Of a stretch of DNA of 64,000 nucleotides, positions 10,455 through 22,462 are shown piece after piece. The DNA comes from Eustoma russellianum (Eukaryota; Streptophyta; Magnoliopsida; Gentianales; Gentianaceae). The notes beneath the pieces are model-generated. The model was not told where the DNA came from. It ran no database searches and saw nothing but the letters and a program-made list of their open reading frames with translations. Each line of letters starts with the position of its first letter. Within the stretch, counting starts at the first letter, position 1. The position numbers were made by a program, and so were the translations under genes. The stretch is from NCBI GenBank assembly GCA_036186865.1, contig AP025067.1, forward strand, positions 19,552,055 through 19,616,054, given 5' to 3'.

Positions 10455-11736
10455 TGATGCACTCCCATGAGGCATGAACAACACAGTCAACATTGCATTG
10501 TTAGGTTTGTAGAACATATATTATTTGTACGCGTTTAAGTGTCACTTGACTTTCATATCTACAAGTTTATGTCTCATTGAGTCTAGCACATCTTAGGACA
10601 TGTTGTATATATTGTTTTGTATGTGTTTGAACTGTTTTTAGGTCAAGAAAGAGGATTGAAGACAAGGCAACATTCAAACATGAAGCTGAACCAAGATTGT
10701 TAAGTAAGCAGCATGACACACTGATGGTATTCCATCCATATCTCCATAATCACAATTCTGATTGACCTGATTCCTGTTGGAACTTCAACATAAGAGGCTA
10801 AACGACAACTTTGATGTTCAGTACATCTTTATCAAATGACTTTATCATGTTCAAATATCGCATGGAAGATGAAGCTGCTGATCAGCTGCCTGCTTGAAGG
10901 ACCACCCTGAAGCAGCTGAAAATTCAACACATCATATCTCCTTCCTACAACTCCAAATCAAATGATTCAAAAGCCAAAATTGAAGTTCTTTTAATCATCT
11001 ACAATATAAACGAAGAAAAGATTGGCAAAATATGATTGGAGGGAACCCAAATAACGTGGAACAGTTTGGCGTATGCTGAAATACACAACTTGACCCACTT
11101 GTCCAATCAGCCTCAAAGCTCAACCAATCAAGGGGAGGACGCCAAGCTGCTTACAAGGAACATCAAAAGGAATCATAATAAAGATTTATAGCTGGTCCAA
11201 TGGAAGAAAATTTTCAATACAACTTGCAAAAGGGTATACACATCGGATGTCCAAATCGGCCAGCAAACTGAATTTCTTTCCTTCACTTGTAACATAATCA
11301 AACTTCGTTTTTTCAGCCATTGATTTCGTTGGCTATTATTTAGGTTGATATATTAATGTTTAACTTAGATTTAGCCTATAGATAGCCTAGCTTCCTTGTA
11401 AAAGATCAATCAATTTCTTCATTTACAACTTCAGCCGAGAGCTACATTTTTTTCCCTTCATGACTTTGTCTTGCTTTCCTTTGATTCAAGGGCTTTTTGG
11501 ATCGCTTCAAGACTTGAACAACGATTTCAGACTTGTATACTTGGGGTGAATATCGTTTGGGAGGGTTGAGGCCGGCCTAGATGAGTTGAAGCCATTTGTT
11601 AGCCATTGTTCAAAACCGGCCGAAACGGAAAAAGATTAATGCAAGGTGAGCTGGGTGCTTGTTGTGCTTCATCCTTTCTTGTCCAAGCTGTGTTAAGGAG
11701 TTAAATGAAGGTCCCTTCTTATTTGTTCCCTCATGA
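10455..11736 (+). repeat. LTR shared by elements A and A'
   Basis: Length 1282 bp, from TGATGCACTCCCATGAGG to a mutated end CCCTCATGA (family end TCATCA). A purine tract lies on its left and a primer site on its right, so it is both the 3' LTR of A and the 5' LTR of A'. It contains AGCCTATAGATAG where C has AGCCTATAAATA, a likely TATA box. Confidence 0.85.
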
Positions 11737-13206
11737 ATTGGTATCAGAGAAGGTTACACTTTAACTCTTTTATCCTTAAATTCTGTTTGGTTTTTGTTTC
11801 AACTTCTTGTTGTTGTCTAAAATGTCATTCAATCTACCCTTAAGGAGATTGAATATCATGCGTGTCTTATATTCAGTTGTCGTCATTCCCTAAATCAAAA
11901 AATCATCAAAAAAACAGTTTGTGTTTTAGTTAATGTTGTAGAACCCAGAGTTGCTTCTTGTGTTCATCTTTGTTTCTACTACAAAATCCAAAAAAAGTGT
12001 TGTCTTTCATCTCCTAGCTTATAAAAGTGTCTTGTCTTGTTTGTTATTTGTGTCATAAACTCAAAAACAAAATAAAAATCTGTTTTCTTTGATTCCATCC
12101 TTGGATCATATAACTTGTACAAGCTGAACTCGTTTAGAATAAGTTGAAGAAAGGAAGGGTAAATGCGGACCGATTTGGTTGGATTTCTAATTCCTTATAT
12201 GTTTACACTTTCTTGGACTTAAGATCTTTATTTAGTTGTTGTTTTTAGCTCCACTTATATTCAGTCCAAAGCTAAGAATGCTACCAAAGTCTTTACTATC
12301 ATCCTGTGGTAATCGAAGCTCTTAGCTTGCATTAAGACTTTGTGTATACTTGATTGTTTGTAATTGTGAATTCACATTGCATATTAAGTGTTCAAGCTGC
12401 TTAGACATCTTCTTCCAAAAAGAAAGCTATACCTTGTTCATTTTGAGCCAAAGATCCGAGAGTTACAAACAAGAGAAAGCCAAACAAAAACATCCTATCT
12501 ATACATTGACCTAGCTGAAATCGTACGAAGTTATACAAAAAAACCAAAAGAAAGGAAAGATCATACATTCTCTAATCAGATTCAAAAAGGAAGGCTTAGC
12601 CAAGTTATCATCAAGAAAAAGAAAAGAAAAGTTCCATACATCCTCAGGTGTTCATTTGCTCCAAAATTACTGAAGGTATACTTTAAACACTTGGTGGCAT
12701 CTATCTTCACTTCTTACATTCATTTGAGTTGCATAAGGCTTAAGATAAGTCAAGGATTTTCCAGAGCAACCCCTTAGCTTTTTTTGACTCAACTTACAAC
12801 ATCATTATTGGTTTCTATCTTTCTTGAATCTTATATAGTCCAAGTTTAGTGGTTATTCGATTGGTATTGTGTTGAAGTGAAAAGCCCTGTGGACGTGTTT
12901 GATATTGAGGAAGCATTTGGGTGTACATTCATTGGTTGATTGCTTTGATTAGCTCTAACTCGAGATTCTACAAGAACAGAAGCAAGATTGAGTGAGCATA
13001 TACACGAGTGAGAGAGGACAAACAGTTGTTCGGACTAACGTAACACTCTCTTCTATCTTTATGTTCTTTTTTTCTTGTTTCATTTTAGGTTGGACAAGAT
13101 GCATGGGACCATATTGGGAGTTGAGTGCCGTAGACATGACTTCATGAACTTAACAAAAGAATGTGCTCTTTTGGACATACAAATGGTATATGGGTAAGAT
13201 ATTAGG
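11737..13206 (+). mobile_element. Element A' leader and start of gag-like gene, truncated
   Basis: About 1.36 kb of untranslated leader leads to ATG 13099, with the first 35 or so codons of the gag-like gene (TILGVECRRHD region, with a small deletion against A). Homology stops after GTGTAAAACT at 13206, where unrelated minus-strand LTR sequence begins. The leader has short ORFs only. Confidence 0.65.
11739..11749 (+). other. Primer-binding site of element A'
   Basis: TGGTATCAGAG, the classic site for initiator methionine tRNA, two bases after the LTR end. Confidence 0.9.
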
Positions 13207-13498
13207 AGTGTAAAACTAATATGAATAATTTATAAAGGAAAGAAAGCTAAGCATTCAAAAATATGAACAATAAGGTTACCTGATATATTACAACATGGTT
13301 CAAAAATTAGTTAAAGCTTGTCACAGATCGATCCAATGTAGGCTATCTTGACTTAATTCATCATCAACATACTTGTAAAAGAAGGTTCCAACTTCATGCA
13401 TCAATTTCTTGGCCATTCTCCTCGTTATAGGGCCCTTGTCTTGCATTGGTGTATCTCCCGCTGCGGTTGGTTCTTCTTGGCTTGGCTGGGGCTCATCA
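13207..13498 (-). repeat. CRM-like LTR fragment J with CR-like coding tail
   Basis: On the minus strand the LTR starts TGATGAGCCCCAGCC at 13498 and matches the LTR start at 63665-63900. Read in frame it encodes DEPQPSQEEP, GPITRRMAKKLMHEV and a tail ending near LHWIDL (about 60 residues). This is the C-terminal tail of a Gypsy polyprotein, encoded within the LTR. It breaks off at 13207. Confidence 0.6.
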
Positions 13499-13978
13499 CA
13501 TTTCCTTTTCAAAGATGTTCATGTTCACAATTGAGTTGCTTAACTTATCTGGGCCAGTTTGATTGTTTGGTTTGTCATTTTGCAAATTACATGAGTTTTG
13601 CTCATGCCCAAAGTTTTGATTAAAACGTGACAATGTTAGGTTCCATTCAATAGGTTTTGCCTTTTCAAACATGTCATCGAGTGATGCAAACGATTCTTTT
13701 AACATGCAATCGGCAATTTCCTTATTTAAACCATCAATGAACCTAATCATGCTTAGTTCCTCATGTTCTTTTACATTAGCATAATACAAGTCATTTAACA
13801 TTTTATTTTAATATGCTGTAACATTTGTATTGTACTGAGGAATGGTTTGATACCTTGAAGTTTTCACTACCAATACCTTATCCATACCATTTATACGACC
13901 AAAGGAGTTCATTCGTTGGTTAACTTTATCGAAGTCATTTCTGTGACATTCTACTCGCCAAATGATTTTAAGCATCAT
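13499..13978 (-). pseudogene. Gag-like protein fragment of element H
   Basis: Start codon at about 13978 (minus), aligned with copy D. Residues LYYANVKEHEELSMIRF, GLNKEIAD, DDMFEKAK and FNQNFGHEQNS align closely with C and D. The N-terminal part contains a stop, since the gag-derived portion reopens only at 13801. Coding homology ends at FEKEM, where the J LTR begins, so the acidic C-terminal module is missing. Confidence 0.6.
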
Positions 13979-14417
13979 GTTTAATAAAAAACAACAACCA
14001 CAGGATATAAAAACTGTGTGGTAACAAAGTTAGATCACAAGCAAGTAAAATCAATCTACAGCTTTAACAAGACGTTAACTTCTACTTTAAGTTTTGACAA
14101 TTGAATAACAACAATCGTAGACTATCTAAGATTCAAAGAAAGATAGAAGTCAAGTGATGTTTAGGCTGAGTCAAGAAAGCTAAGGGTTTGTTCAAAACAA
14201 TCCTTTAACTTACTTTAAACTTTATGCAGATCCAATTTTACTAAAGTGAAAAGACAGTACACACATAAATATTCAACAAGGATTTGTTTCAGGAACCTTT
14301 CAACAATAGTTAACACCTTTGGGTGTGGGGTACTTGCTTTTGTTTGCACAATCTTGGTATATCCTTTTTATGTATTTGGATTTTCTGTATAAGGCTATAT
14401 CTCCCTTCTTGAGCAAT
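13499..14417 (-). mobile_element. Element H, segment 1: gag-like gene and part of leader
   Basis: Minus-strand copy of the same family as D (compare 43000-43970). It runs to a GCAAT at 14413-14417, where element C was inserted. The homologous continuation lies at 51662 after C's right end. Confidence 0.7.
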
Positions 14418-15355
14418 TGATGCACTCCCATGAGGCATCAACAACACATGTCAATATTGCATTGTTAGGTCTTTAGGGCATATAGTACTTGTATGAGCTT
14501 TTAGGGGTCATCTGACTTTCATATCTATAAATATACGTCTCTTTAAGTCTATCATATCTTAGGACATGTTCTATATATATTTTTGTATGCGTTTGAAATA
14601 TTTTTCGGTCAAGGAAGAGTGATTGAAGACAAGGCGACGTCCAAGCAGGAAGCTGAATCAAGATTGTCAAGTTGGCAGCTTGACACACTGATGATATTTC
14701 AGCCATATCTCCTCAACCCCAACTCCGATTGACCTGCTTCTAATTGGAGCTTCAACATAAGCAACCAAGATACTTTTATGTTCAACACATCTTTAGCAAA
14801 TGATTTTATCAGGTTCAAATATCGCAAGGAAGATGAAGCTTCTGATCAGTGCCTTCTTGAAGGACCACCTGAAAGCAGCTGGAAATTCAACACGTCATAT
14901 CGTCTTCCTCCCAACTCAAAATCAATTGATTCAAAAGCCAAAATTGAAGTTCTTTTAATTATCTAAAATACCGATGAAGACTAGATTGGCAAAATATGAT
15001 TGGAAGAAACCCAAATGACGTGTAACAATCTGGCGTGTGCTGAAGACACAAAACTTGACCCACTTGCAAAATTAGCCTCAAAGCTCAACCAATCAAGGAG
15101 AGAACACCAAGCTTCTTGCAAGGAACATCAAGGGGAATAATATGGCAGATTTACGGCTGGTCAATGAGGAGAAAAGGTTCAAGAAAACTTGCAAAAGACT
15201 TATTACTGCCAGAAAATAGAATTTCTTTCCTTTACTTGTAACTTTGTTCAAACATCATTTTTCAGCTATTGATTTCATTGGCTATTATTTAGGTTCATGT
15301 ATGATTATTTATCTTAGATTTAGCCTATAAATATCCCCGCTTCCCTTGTAAAGAA
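14418..15355 (+). repeat. 5' LTR of element C, 3' end deleted
   Basis: About 940 bp collinear with the LTR at 10455-11404. It then jumps inside an AAAGAAAAG-type stretch to leader sequence equivalent to about 12620. The end of the LTR, the primer site and about 0.9 kb of leader are missing. The TATA box AGCCTATAAATA lies near 15322. Confidence 0.8.
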
Positions 15356-15835
15356 AAGAAAGTTCCATACATCCTCAGGTGTTCATTTGCTCCAAAAGTA
15401 CCAAAGGTATACTTTGAACACTTGGTTGCATCTATCTTCGCTTCATTACATTCATTTGAGTTGCATAAGGCTTGAGGTAAGTCAAGGATTTCCCAGAGCA
15501 ACCCCTTAGCTTTTCTTGACTCAACCTACAACATCACTATTGGTTTCTATCTTTCTTGAATCTTAGATAGTCCAAATTTGGGTGTTTATTCGTTTGTTAC
15601 TGTGTTGAAGTGAAAAGCCATATGGACGTGTTTGATATTGAGGAAGCATTTGGGTGTACATTCATTGTTTGATTGTGTTGATTGGCTCTAACTCGAGATT
15701 CTACAAGAACACAAGCAAGATTGAGTAAACACATACACGAGTGAGAGAGGATAAACAGTTGTTTGGATTAGCGTAACACTCTCTTCCGTCTTTGTGTTTG
15801 TTTTTTCTTTTCTGTTTCATTTCAGGTTGGACAAG

Positions 15836-17121
15836 ATGCTTGGACCATCTGGGGAGTTGAGTGCCATAGACATGACTTCGATGAACTTAACAAACGCATG
15901 TGCTCCTTTGGACATACAAATGGTCTATGGGTAAGATATTGGGAGTGTAAAACTCCGAGTTAAGAGATGTTATAGCATACTATAATGACATGTTAATTGA
16001 TTCGTACTATGCTCATATAGAAGAATGTGAGGAACTAAGCATGATTAGGTTCATTGTCGGATTAGATAAAGAGATTGCCGACTGCATGTTACGAGAAACA
16101 TTTTCATCACTTAATGACATGTTTGAAAAGGCAAAACTTATTCAATCGAGCCTTACCATCTGGCGTTTTAATCAAAACTTTGGACATGAGCAGAACTCAT
16201 ATGATTTGCAAAATGACAAACCTAGCGTTCAAACTGATCCGGATAAGTTTATCATACTACTTGTGAACATGAACAAATTTGAAAAAAGATTTTCTTAAAC
16301 TTGAAGTGATGTTACATTCAATTAAAAAGATTCTGAACTAAACAAAGTATTGCAACCTAAGGTTTTTGAAAGTGATGGTTTGTGTGAGCTTAAATTGACC
16401 CCCCGAGATTCATCAAACAGACATTCCTTTACATATAATGCATGACCAACCATGTGACGTATTTGAATGGAAAAGAAATTGCTCACTTGAAACTAAACTT
16501 GGTAATTAACAAAGTGTTATAGATGTACCTATAGTTGATATTGAAGGTGATGCTCAGTCACTTCAAAAGCATGAACTTGACAACACTTTGTCTGAACTTT
16601 TCTTAAACAAAGACATGCATAACACTAAAATCCCTTTGCATTATTTGCATGAAACTAAGATGCTCACAATTGGGTTAGAAATTGAATTGCATCCGGAACA
16701 AATTGTTGATAACATTGATGTAAGTGTGCTTAATTTGAACGTCAATATTAAGCATGAGAATGAGAATGACGTGAAGGATGTTAAACTAGATTCATATGAT
16801 GAGTTGCTAGCTGAATTAGGTAGTCTACTTGATGTAAAACTTGAAAATGCATACGTTGAAACAAATTCCGCTACATTACAACATAAATCATTGGATGATC
16901 TAGTTAATGAATTGCTTACTGTATTCATCTTAGATGAAGTCAAAGCTGATGCTAAAGAAACATTAATCGACTTCAATCTAGTTGAATATACTCAAGAAAC
17001 AGACATCTCATTCGTTACATTTGGTCTAAATATTGCACATGAACGTATAGCATGCACATTTGATATAAACATGTTGCAATCTGTCATTTGGATGTTACTT
17101 TACTTGTTTGGATGTTCTTAG
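15836..17121 (+). pseudogene. Gag-like protein with leucine-rich acidic module, element C (broken)
   Basis: ATG 15836 is followed by a one-base loss relative to A, so the conserved TIWGVECHRHDFDEL frame is out of phase with this ATG. The gag-derived segment is open at 15990-16298 (SYYAHIEECEEL, GLDKEIAD, FSSLNDMFEKAK, FNQNFGHEQNS). The C-terminal module is open at 16588-17121 (177 codons) with DSYDELLAELGSLLDVKL, SATL and LDDLVNELLTVF, all shared with A and D. It has an acidic, Asn- and Glu-rich composition. There is no CCHC knuckle. The HPKHTRKH motif follows near 17155. Confidence 0.65.
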
Positions 17122-17305
17122 TGCATAATGTTTGAAACTTTACTTTTAGTACATCCTAAACATACTAGGAAACATTTACACACCTTATTCTTTTTCTTTG
17201 AGAAGATAACGGTGCTCTAATGTATCTTATCTTCACCGTACTGCTTTATTATCTTAATCTTTGATCCCGGTGGAGTTGATCATATGTGTACATCCTTGAA
17301 ACTTA

Positions 17306-20300
17306 TGTGGGATCTTCAAGGCACCACTAGAAGGGGGGGTTGAATAGTTGGTGCGGAAAGTATGGTTTTTAAAATTTGTTTAAAACCAACCAACTCAACT
17401 TCTGAAAACAGATTCTGTTTTCAGGACCAGTTTTAAAACGTTTTTAACACTAGGTTATAGGTCTCCAAAAATTCTGAAATTTTGATAGAACTTAGCCTCA
17501 GATATTATGAGGGTCCCTTAAAAATTTCAGATTTAAATTCAACCTTTAACCCCTTCAAAAATCGTTGGTGGTCAGATTGCGCGAATCTGCCAGAAACGGT
17601 AGACTGTTTTGAAAAATTTATTCCTATTTGTTCTTAACTCCAATTGCTCTGAAATTTTAACCACTAACCCCTTATATGGTTTATTTGAATTGGTTGAAAC
17701 ATTTTTGAAAAATTCTTTTGGGAAGTTAGTCAAATACACTAAAAGTCTCAACCTTTGCAAGCCTGAAAATCAGACTGCACTAGTCTCAAAACTTTAGATG
17801 TTTGAATGACTTATACTTATCCAAAAGGGTTGAAACTTGTGCCAAATTAACCCTAAGACGTGTGGCTTTGTTTCTGGAAATGTTCGTAATTTTTGAAAGT
17901 TGTTTACTATTTTTTACGAATGCAAACAAAAAGAGTAAACTGTGCAGAAACAGAATATAAATGCTGAAAGTAAATGACACCGAGAATTTTATACTGGTTC
18001 AGTTATAAACAACCTACTCCAGTCTTCGAGGAACACCTTCCTCGGTTCACACTAGTCACACACACGCAATACACCTTACCACAGGGTTGATGGAGTTACA
18101 CACCAACTCCAACCCTTTACACACCTTGTACGATGAATACAATTCGCACGAACACCACCACCTAGCAAGATTGAAGATTGATCACACCTTGATCAATCTT
18201 TTACAAAGATAAAGAGTATGTGGTGGTTTAATACAAGCCTATTCAAGAATAAGAATATAAGTACAATAGGCTTTCAAGAAGAAGAAAGAAAGAGAGTGTA
18301 GAAGAAGAGAGGCTAGGCGTTTTTGATCTCAAGATTGTAATGCTTGTTCTTGTCTTTTGTTTTTGCTCATCTTCTTTCCTTTTATGCCTTGTAGCCGTCC
18401 CCCTATAGGTGCCATCTCCTCTTGAAAATTATCTTCTAAGTCCTTGGGAGAATGTGTGTCATCATTGTGACATGATCTTGCTTACTTGGCCCCTTCTCAT
18501 TGGATGATCATTTAACCTTTGCTTACTTGGCACTTCATGATTGGTTGAAAGTTGTCATCATTTGACGACTTGGAAAATCTGAATATTTCACTCAAAACAT
18601 GTGCCAAAATCAACATAGAATAATTTTCATAATCCACAAGATTGTCACATAAAGTTAGCAAGATAATTTTCTCACAAAAAGGGGAATAAAATCGGCCATG
18701 ATGAGAATTTAGCATGCTGAAATTTCAGCATGTGATACATGGTGATAAAATTCAAAATACTTCCAAATTTTCATTGATTTTTCTTTTGAAATAAATCACC
18801 AATTAGTAGCAAATATTCTTATCAAATTGGAAATGAAATTGGACACTAACATACCCATAAAAACAGTCAAGATGCATTCCACACATGTCGAAAAATTTCA
18901 GCATGTGTGATATTCAAGATATCACACTTTATGGCTTTGTATCTTATTCAAATTACTTCCATTTCTTCTTCCAATTAACCACATAATTCAAGACACCAAT
19001 TATATCCTTTTTAATCCAAAAAATCGGCCAGCTATATCCTCCACATGCTGAAATTTTCAGCATGTGTTTCAAATGAGACAAAGTTTGAAACCTTACCATT
19101 TGTAGCTTCTTTCTTTAAATCATCAACATTGTATGATTGATTCTTGACCAATCAATATGCCAACAAGGCTCCACATATGCTCCATCTCAGCTGTAGGTGG
19201 CGTGTATACATGTATATGCATGTGCTGAATTTTATTTTTGCTAACTTTGTAAAATAGTGCACATTTAATAATACACACATGTTATATTCCAATCAGCCCT
19301 TAATTTAATTTTCTAGAACACTTTAAGATGTATGACATATGTAAAAAGTGTCTAGATACGTGTCGTATGATGTGCCAAAAATGTTCCATGTGTTGTGTAC
19401 GTAGAAAACCGAATTTTCGATATTTATCGATTACCCGATTTTTCTCTAATTAAATTCCAAATTTTTGCACATGTTATATATATTATGTTACACATAATAT
19501 ATATAATATAAACTTTAATTCTCAGCACTTGGCTGGTCTAAAGTGGCGCCATTAACATGTGACAAAATTAAAATTGGAATCTCCACAATTTGACCTTAAT
19601 GTGGGGTGATTTGTGTGTGCCAACATGGAATGATTTTATGGCTGAAAATATCACCATTAGCACGAAAATTATAGATATTTTTGAAGTGTAGGGGCTGGCC
19701 ATCTATTTATGGCAAGTACGAGACACGTTGGTGAAGTTTCGATATTCGCCCGATACGACAATTTTTGGTTTAGAACCTTTTAACGTGGCGTGTTTAATTT
19801 GTCATCACCATGACTTATATCATATGATATAAGACCTGAATATACTCATAAATATGAGTTAAGTATGATGGTGTGACGTTAACGTACGTACATAAAATAT
19901 ATAACGTGTCTGTAGTACGTTGGAATACATGTGTATGTGCCTTTTTCAAAAAATCAGAAAATATGTATTTATGTATGCATACAGACGTGCATATTAAATG
20001 AGGAGAGGAGGAGGAGACTTTTCTTCCTTAGCCTTGTTGCCTTTGTGCCTTTTCCAAATGTAGCTTCCTTTAATGAACTACTTAGTTTAATTAACTAAGT
20101 ACTTCACTTAATGAACTAGTTTAGTTCATTAATGGTGGCACCTGAAAATAGTATAAACACAACAAATGTTTGCCATATGATGTAAGCTTTAACGCTTCAT
20201 GGCTCGTTAGTACGACAACATTATATATGAGTTAAATAAGGCAAGTAATAAGCAATATATCATGCATACGTTTATATCATGCACACGTTTTTGTCATGCT

Positions 20301-20348
20301 CATTTAAATCACATATTTTGAAATCACTCAAACCACTTTTTCTCTACA
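17306..20348 (-). repeat. Solo LTR of a SIRE-like Copia element
   Basis: Length 3043 bp. On the plus strand it runs from TGTGGGATC to CTCTACA and is homologous along its length to the two LTRs of the SIRE-like element at 20711-35401. It is flanked by a perfect 5-bp duplication ACTTA (17301-17305 and 20349-20353). No internal region remains, as expected after LTR-LTR recombination. It is more diverged than the two LTRs of the intact element are from each other, so it is older. Confidence 0.9.
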
Positions 20349-20390
20349 ACTTATCCCTTTCACATGTTTAGATTCGAGGGCAAATCCTTT

Positions 20391-20405
20391 CGAAGGGGAA
20401 GGAAA
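20391..20405 (+). other. Polypurine tract of element C
   Basis: CGAAGGGGAAGGAAA directly before the 3' LTR start TGATCCACTCCC. Confidence 0.85.
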
Positions 20406-20710
20406 TGATCCACTCCCATGAGGCATCAAAAACACATGTCAACATTGCATTGTTAGGTCTTTAGCGCATATAGTACTTGTATAAGCTTTTAGGGGTCATC
20501 TGACTTTCATATCTACAAATATGTTTCATTAAGTGTAGCATATCTTAGGACATATTGTATATATTGTTTTTTTATGTGTTTGAGCTGTTTTTAGGTCAAG
20601 GAAGAGTGATTGAAGACAAGGCAACATCCAAACCAAAAGCCGAATCAAGATTGTCAAGTTGGTAGCTTGACACACTGATGATATTTCAGCCATATCTCCT
20701 CAACCCCAAC
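20406..20710 (+). repeat. 3' LTR of element C, part 1 of 4
   Basis: Collinear with the first 300 bp of the LTR at 10455. It is interrupted after CTCAACCCCAAC by the SIRE-like element and resumes at 35402. Confidence 0.85.
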
Positions 20711-22119
20711 TGTAGGATCTGCAAGGCACCACTAGAAAGGGAGGGGGGTTGAATAGATGGTGCGGAAAGTGTGGTTTTTAAAATTTCTTTAAACTTGAAC
20801 AATTCAAGTTCTGAAAACAGATTCTGTTTTCAGGACCAGTTTTAAAACGTTTTTAAAACCAGGTTAGAGGTATTCAAAAATTATGAAATTTTGAGAGAAC
20901 TTAGCCTCAGATGTTATGAGGGTCCCCTAAAAATTTCAAATTAAAATTCAACCTTTAACCCCTTCAAAAACCGTTGATACTCAGATTGTGCAAATCTGCC
21001 AGAAACAGTAGATGGTTTTGAAAAATTAATTCCTATTTGTGTGAACGTCCAAATGCTCTGAAAATTTGACCATTAACTCCTTATATACTATATTTAGATG
21101 GGTTAAAACAGTTTTGAAAAATTCTTTTGGGAAGTAGGTCAAATATAATCAAAGTCTCAACCTTTGCAAGTCTGAAAATCAGACTGCACTAGCCTCAGAA
21201 CATTTGATGTTTGATTGACTTATACTTATCCAAAAGGGTTGAAACTTGTGCCAAATTAACCCTAGAACGTTTAAGTATGTTTCTGGAAATTTTAGTAATT
21301 TTTGAAAATCGTTTACTATTTTTACGGATGCGAACAAGAAGGATAAACAGTGCAGTAACTGAAAAGTAAATACAGAAAGTAAATGGCACCAAGAATTTTA
21401 TACTGGTTCGGTTATAAACAACCTACTCCAGTCTTCAAGGAACACCTTCCTTGGTTCACACTAATCACACACACGCAGTACACCTTACCGCAGGGTTGAT
21501 AGAGTTACACCTAACTCCAACCCTTTACAAACCTTGTATTGTAAGTACAATTTGCACGAACACCACCACCTTGCTAGAATGAAGATTGATCACACCTTGA
21601 TCAATCTTTTACAAAGATGTATGAATGGTGGTTTATCTCAAGCCTATTCAAGATTGAAAGAATATGAATACAATAGGCTTTTACAAGAAAAGAGAAAGAA
21701 AAAAGATGTAGGAGAAGAAGAGCTTGGCTATTTGATCTCTTTCAATTGCAATGCTTGTTGTTGTTTTTGTTTGATCTCCTCTCTTCTCTTTTAACCTTGC
21801 AGCCGTCCACTTAGGGCTTCTCCCCCTCTTGAAAATTTTCTTTTAAGTCCTTGAGAGAGTGTAAGACATCATTGTGACAAGGCCTTGCTTACTTGGCAAC
21901 TTCTCATTGGATGATCATTTAGCCTTTGCTTACTTGGCACCTCCTTATTGGTTCAACATTGTCATCATGATGACATGGAAAAAATCTGAGATATACACTT
22001 TAACATGTGCCAAAAATTAATTAAAAAATCATTCCATAATTTAAGAAATACACCATAAATTGCAAGAAAATAATATTCTTCCATAACCTATGCAAATTTC
22101 GGCCATTAAGGTGTCTTGC

Positions 22120-22462
22120 CATGCTGAATTTTCAGCATGTGCAACCTTCCATTTCTTTCAAAATAATACCAATTATTCTTTGATTTTTCATCATAAAAAT
22201 GAATCAACAATATATGGCAAGTATTGCTACCAATTAAGAAATGAACTTGGACACAAAAAGGCTTAAGAATTCGGCCACACCATGCACACATGCTGAAAAA
22301 TTTTCAGCATGTGTGATATGTAGAGATATCACCATTTATTATATTCAAAACCTTACCATATCTTCTTCCAATTAATCACCTAATAAAAGATGACAAAATA
22401 TCTCACATTTAATAAGCAAAATTCGGCCAGCTTAAGGTTAGTATGCTGAAATTTTCGGCATG
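22120..22462. repeat. Three palindromic modules inside SIRE-like LTR
   Basis: Palindromes of the type CATGCTGAA(A)nTTTTCAGCATG lie at 22120-22139, 22287-22313 and 22442-22462. Each follows a CGGCCA 15-25 bp upstream. The same trio occurs in the solo LTR (18713, about 18892 and 19042) and in the right LTR (from 33777). They may be protein-binding sites or RNA hairpins. Confidence 0.7.

Larger units (their letters stand above)
8664..11736 (+). mobile_element. Non-autonomous LTR retrotransposon A, 5' truncated
   Basis: The internal sequence begins abruptly at 8664, at a point equivalent to about 12867 in the leader of A'. It then carries the gag-like gene (8904-10225), a purine tract (10440-10454) and a 3' LTR (10455-11736). 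It has no pol. The primer site and 5' LTR are missing, the leader being cut where B's 3' LTR ends. Confidence 0.7.

Noticed and set aside
20349..20710. Gap between the solo SIRE-like LTR and the full SIRE-like element read as the internal region of one larger SIRE element
   Set aside because: The gap is C's purine tract and LTR start, and each SIRE unit has its own distinct target duplication (ACTTA versus CCAAC).
21195..21392. 65-codon frame repeated in both SIRE-like LTRs and at 17786-17980
   Set aside because: Repeated because the LTRs are repeated; the solo LTR version differs in residues without clear codon bias.
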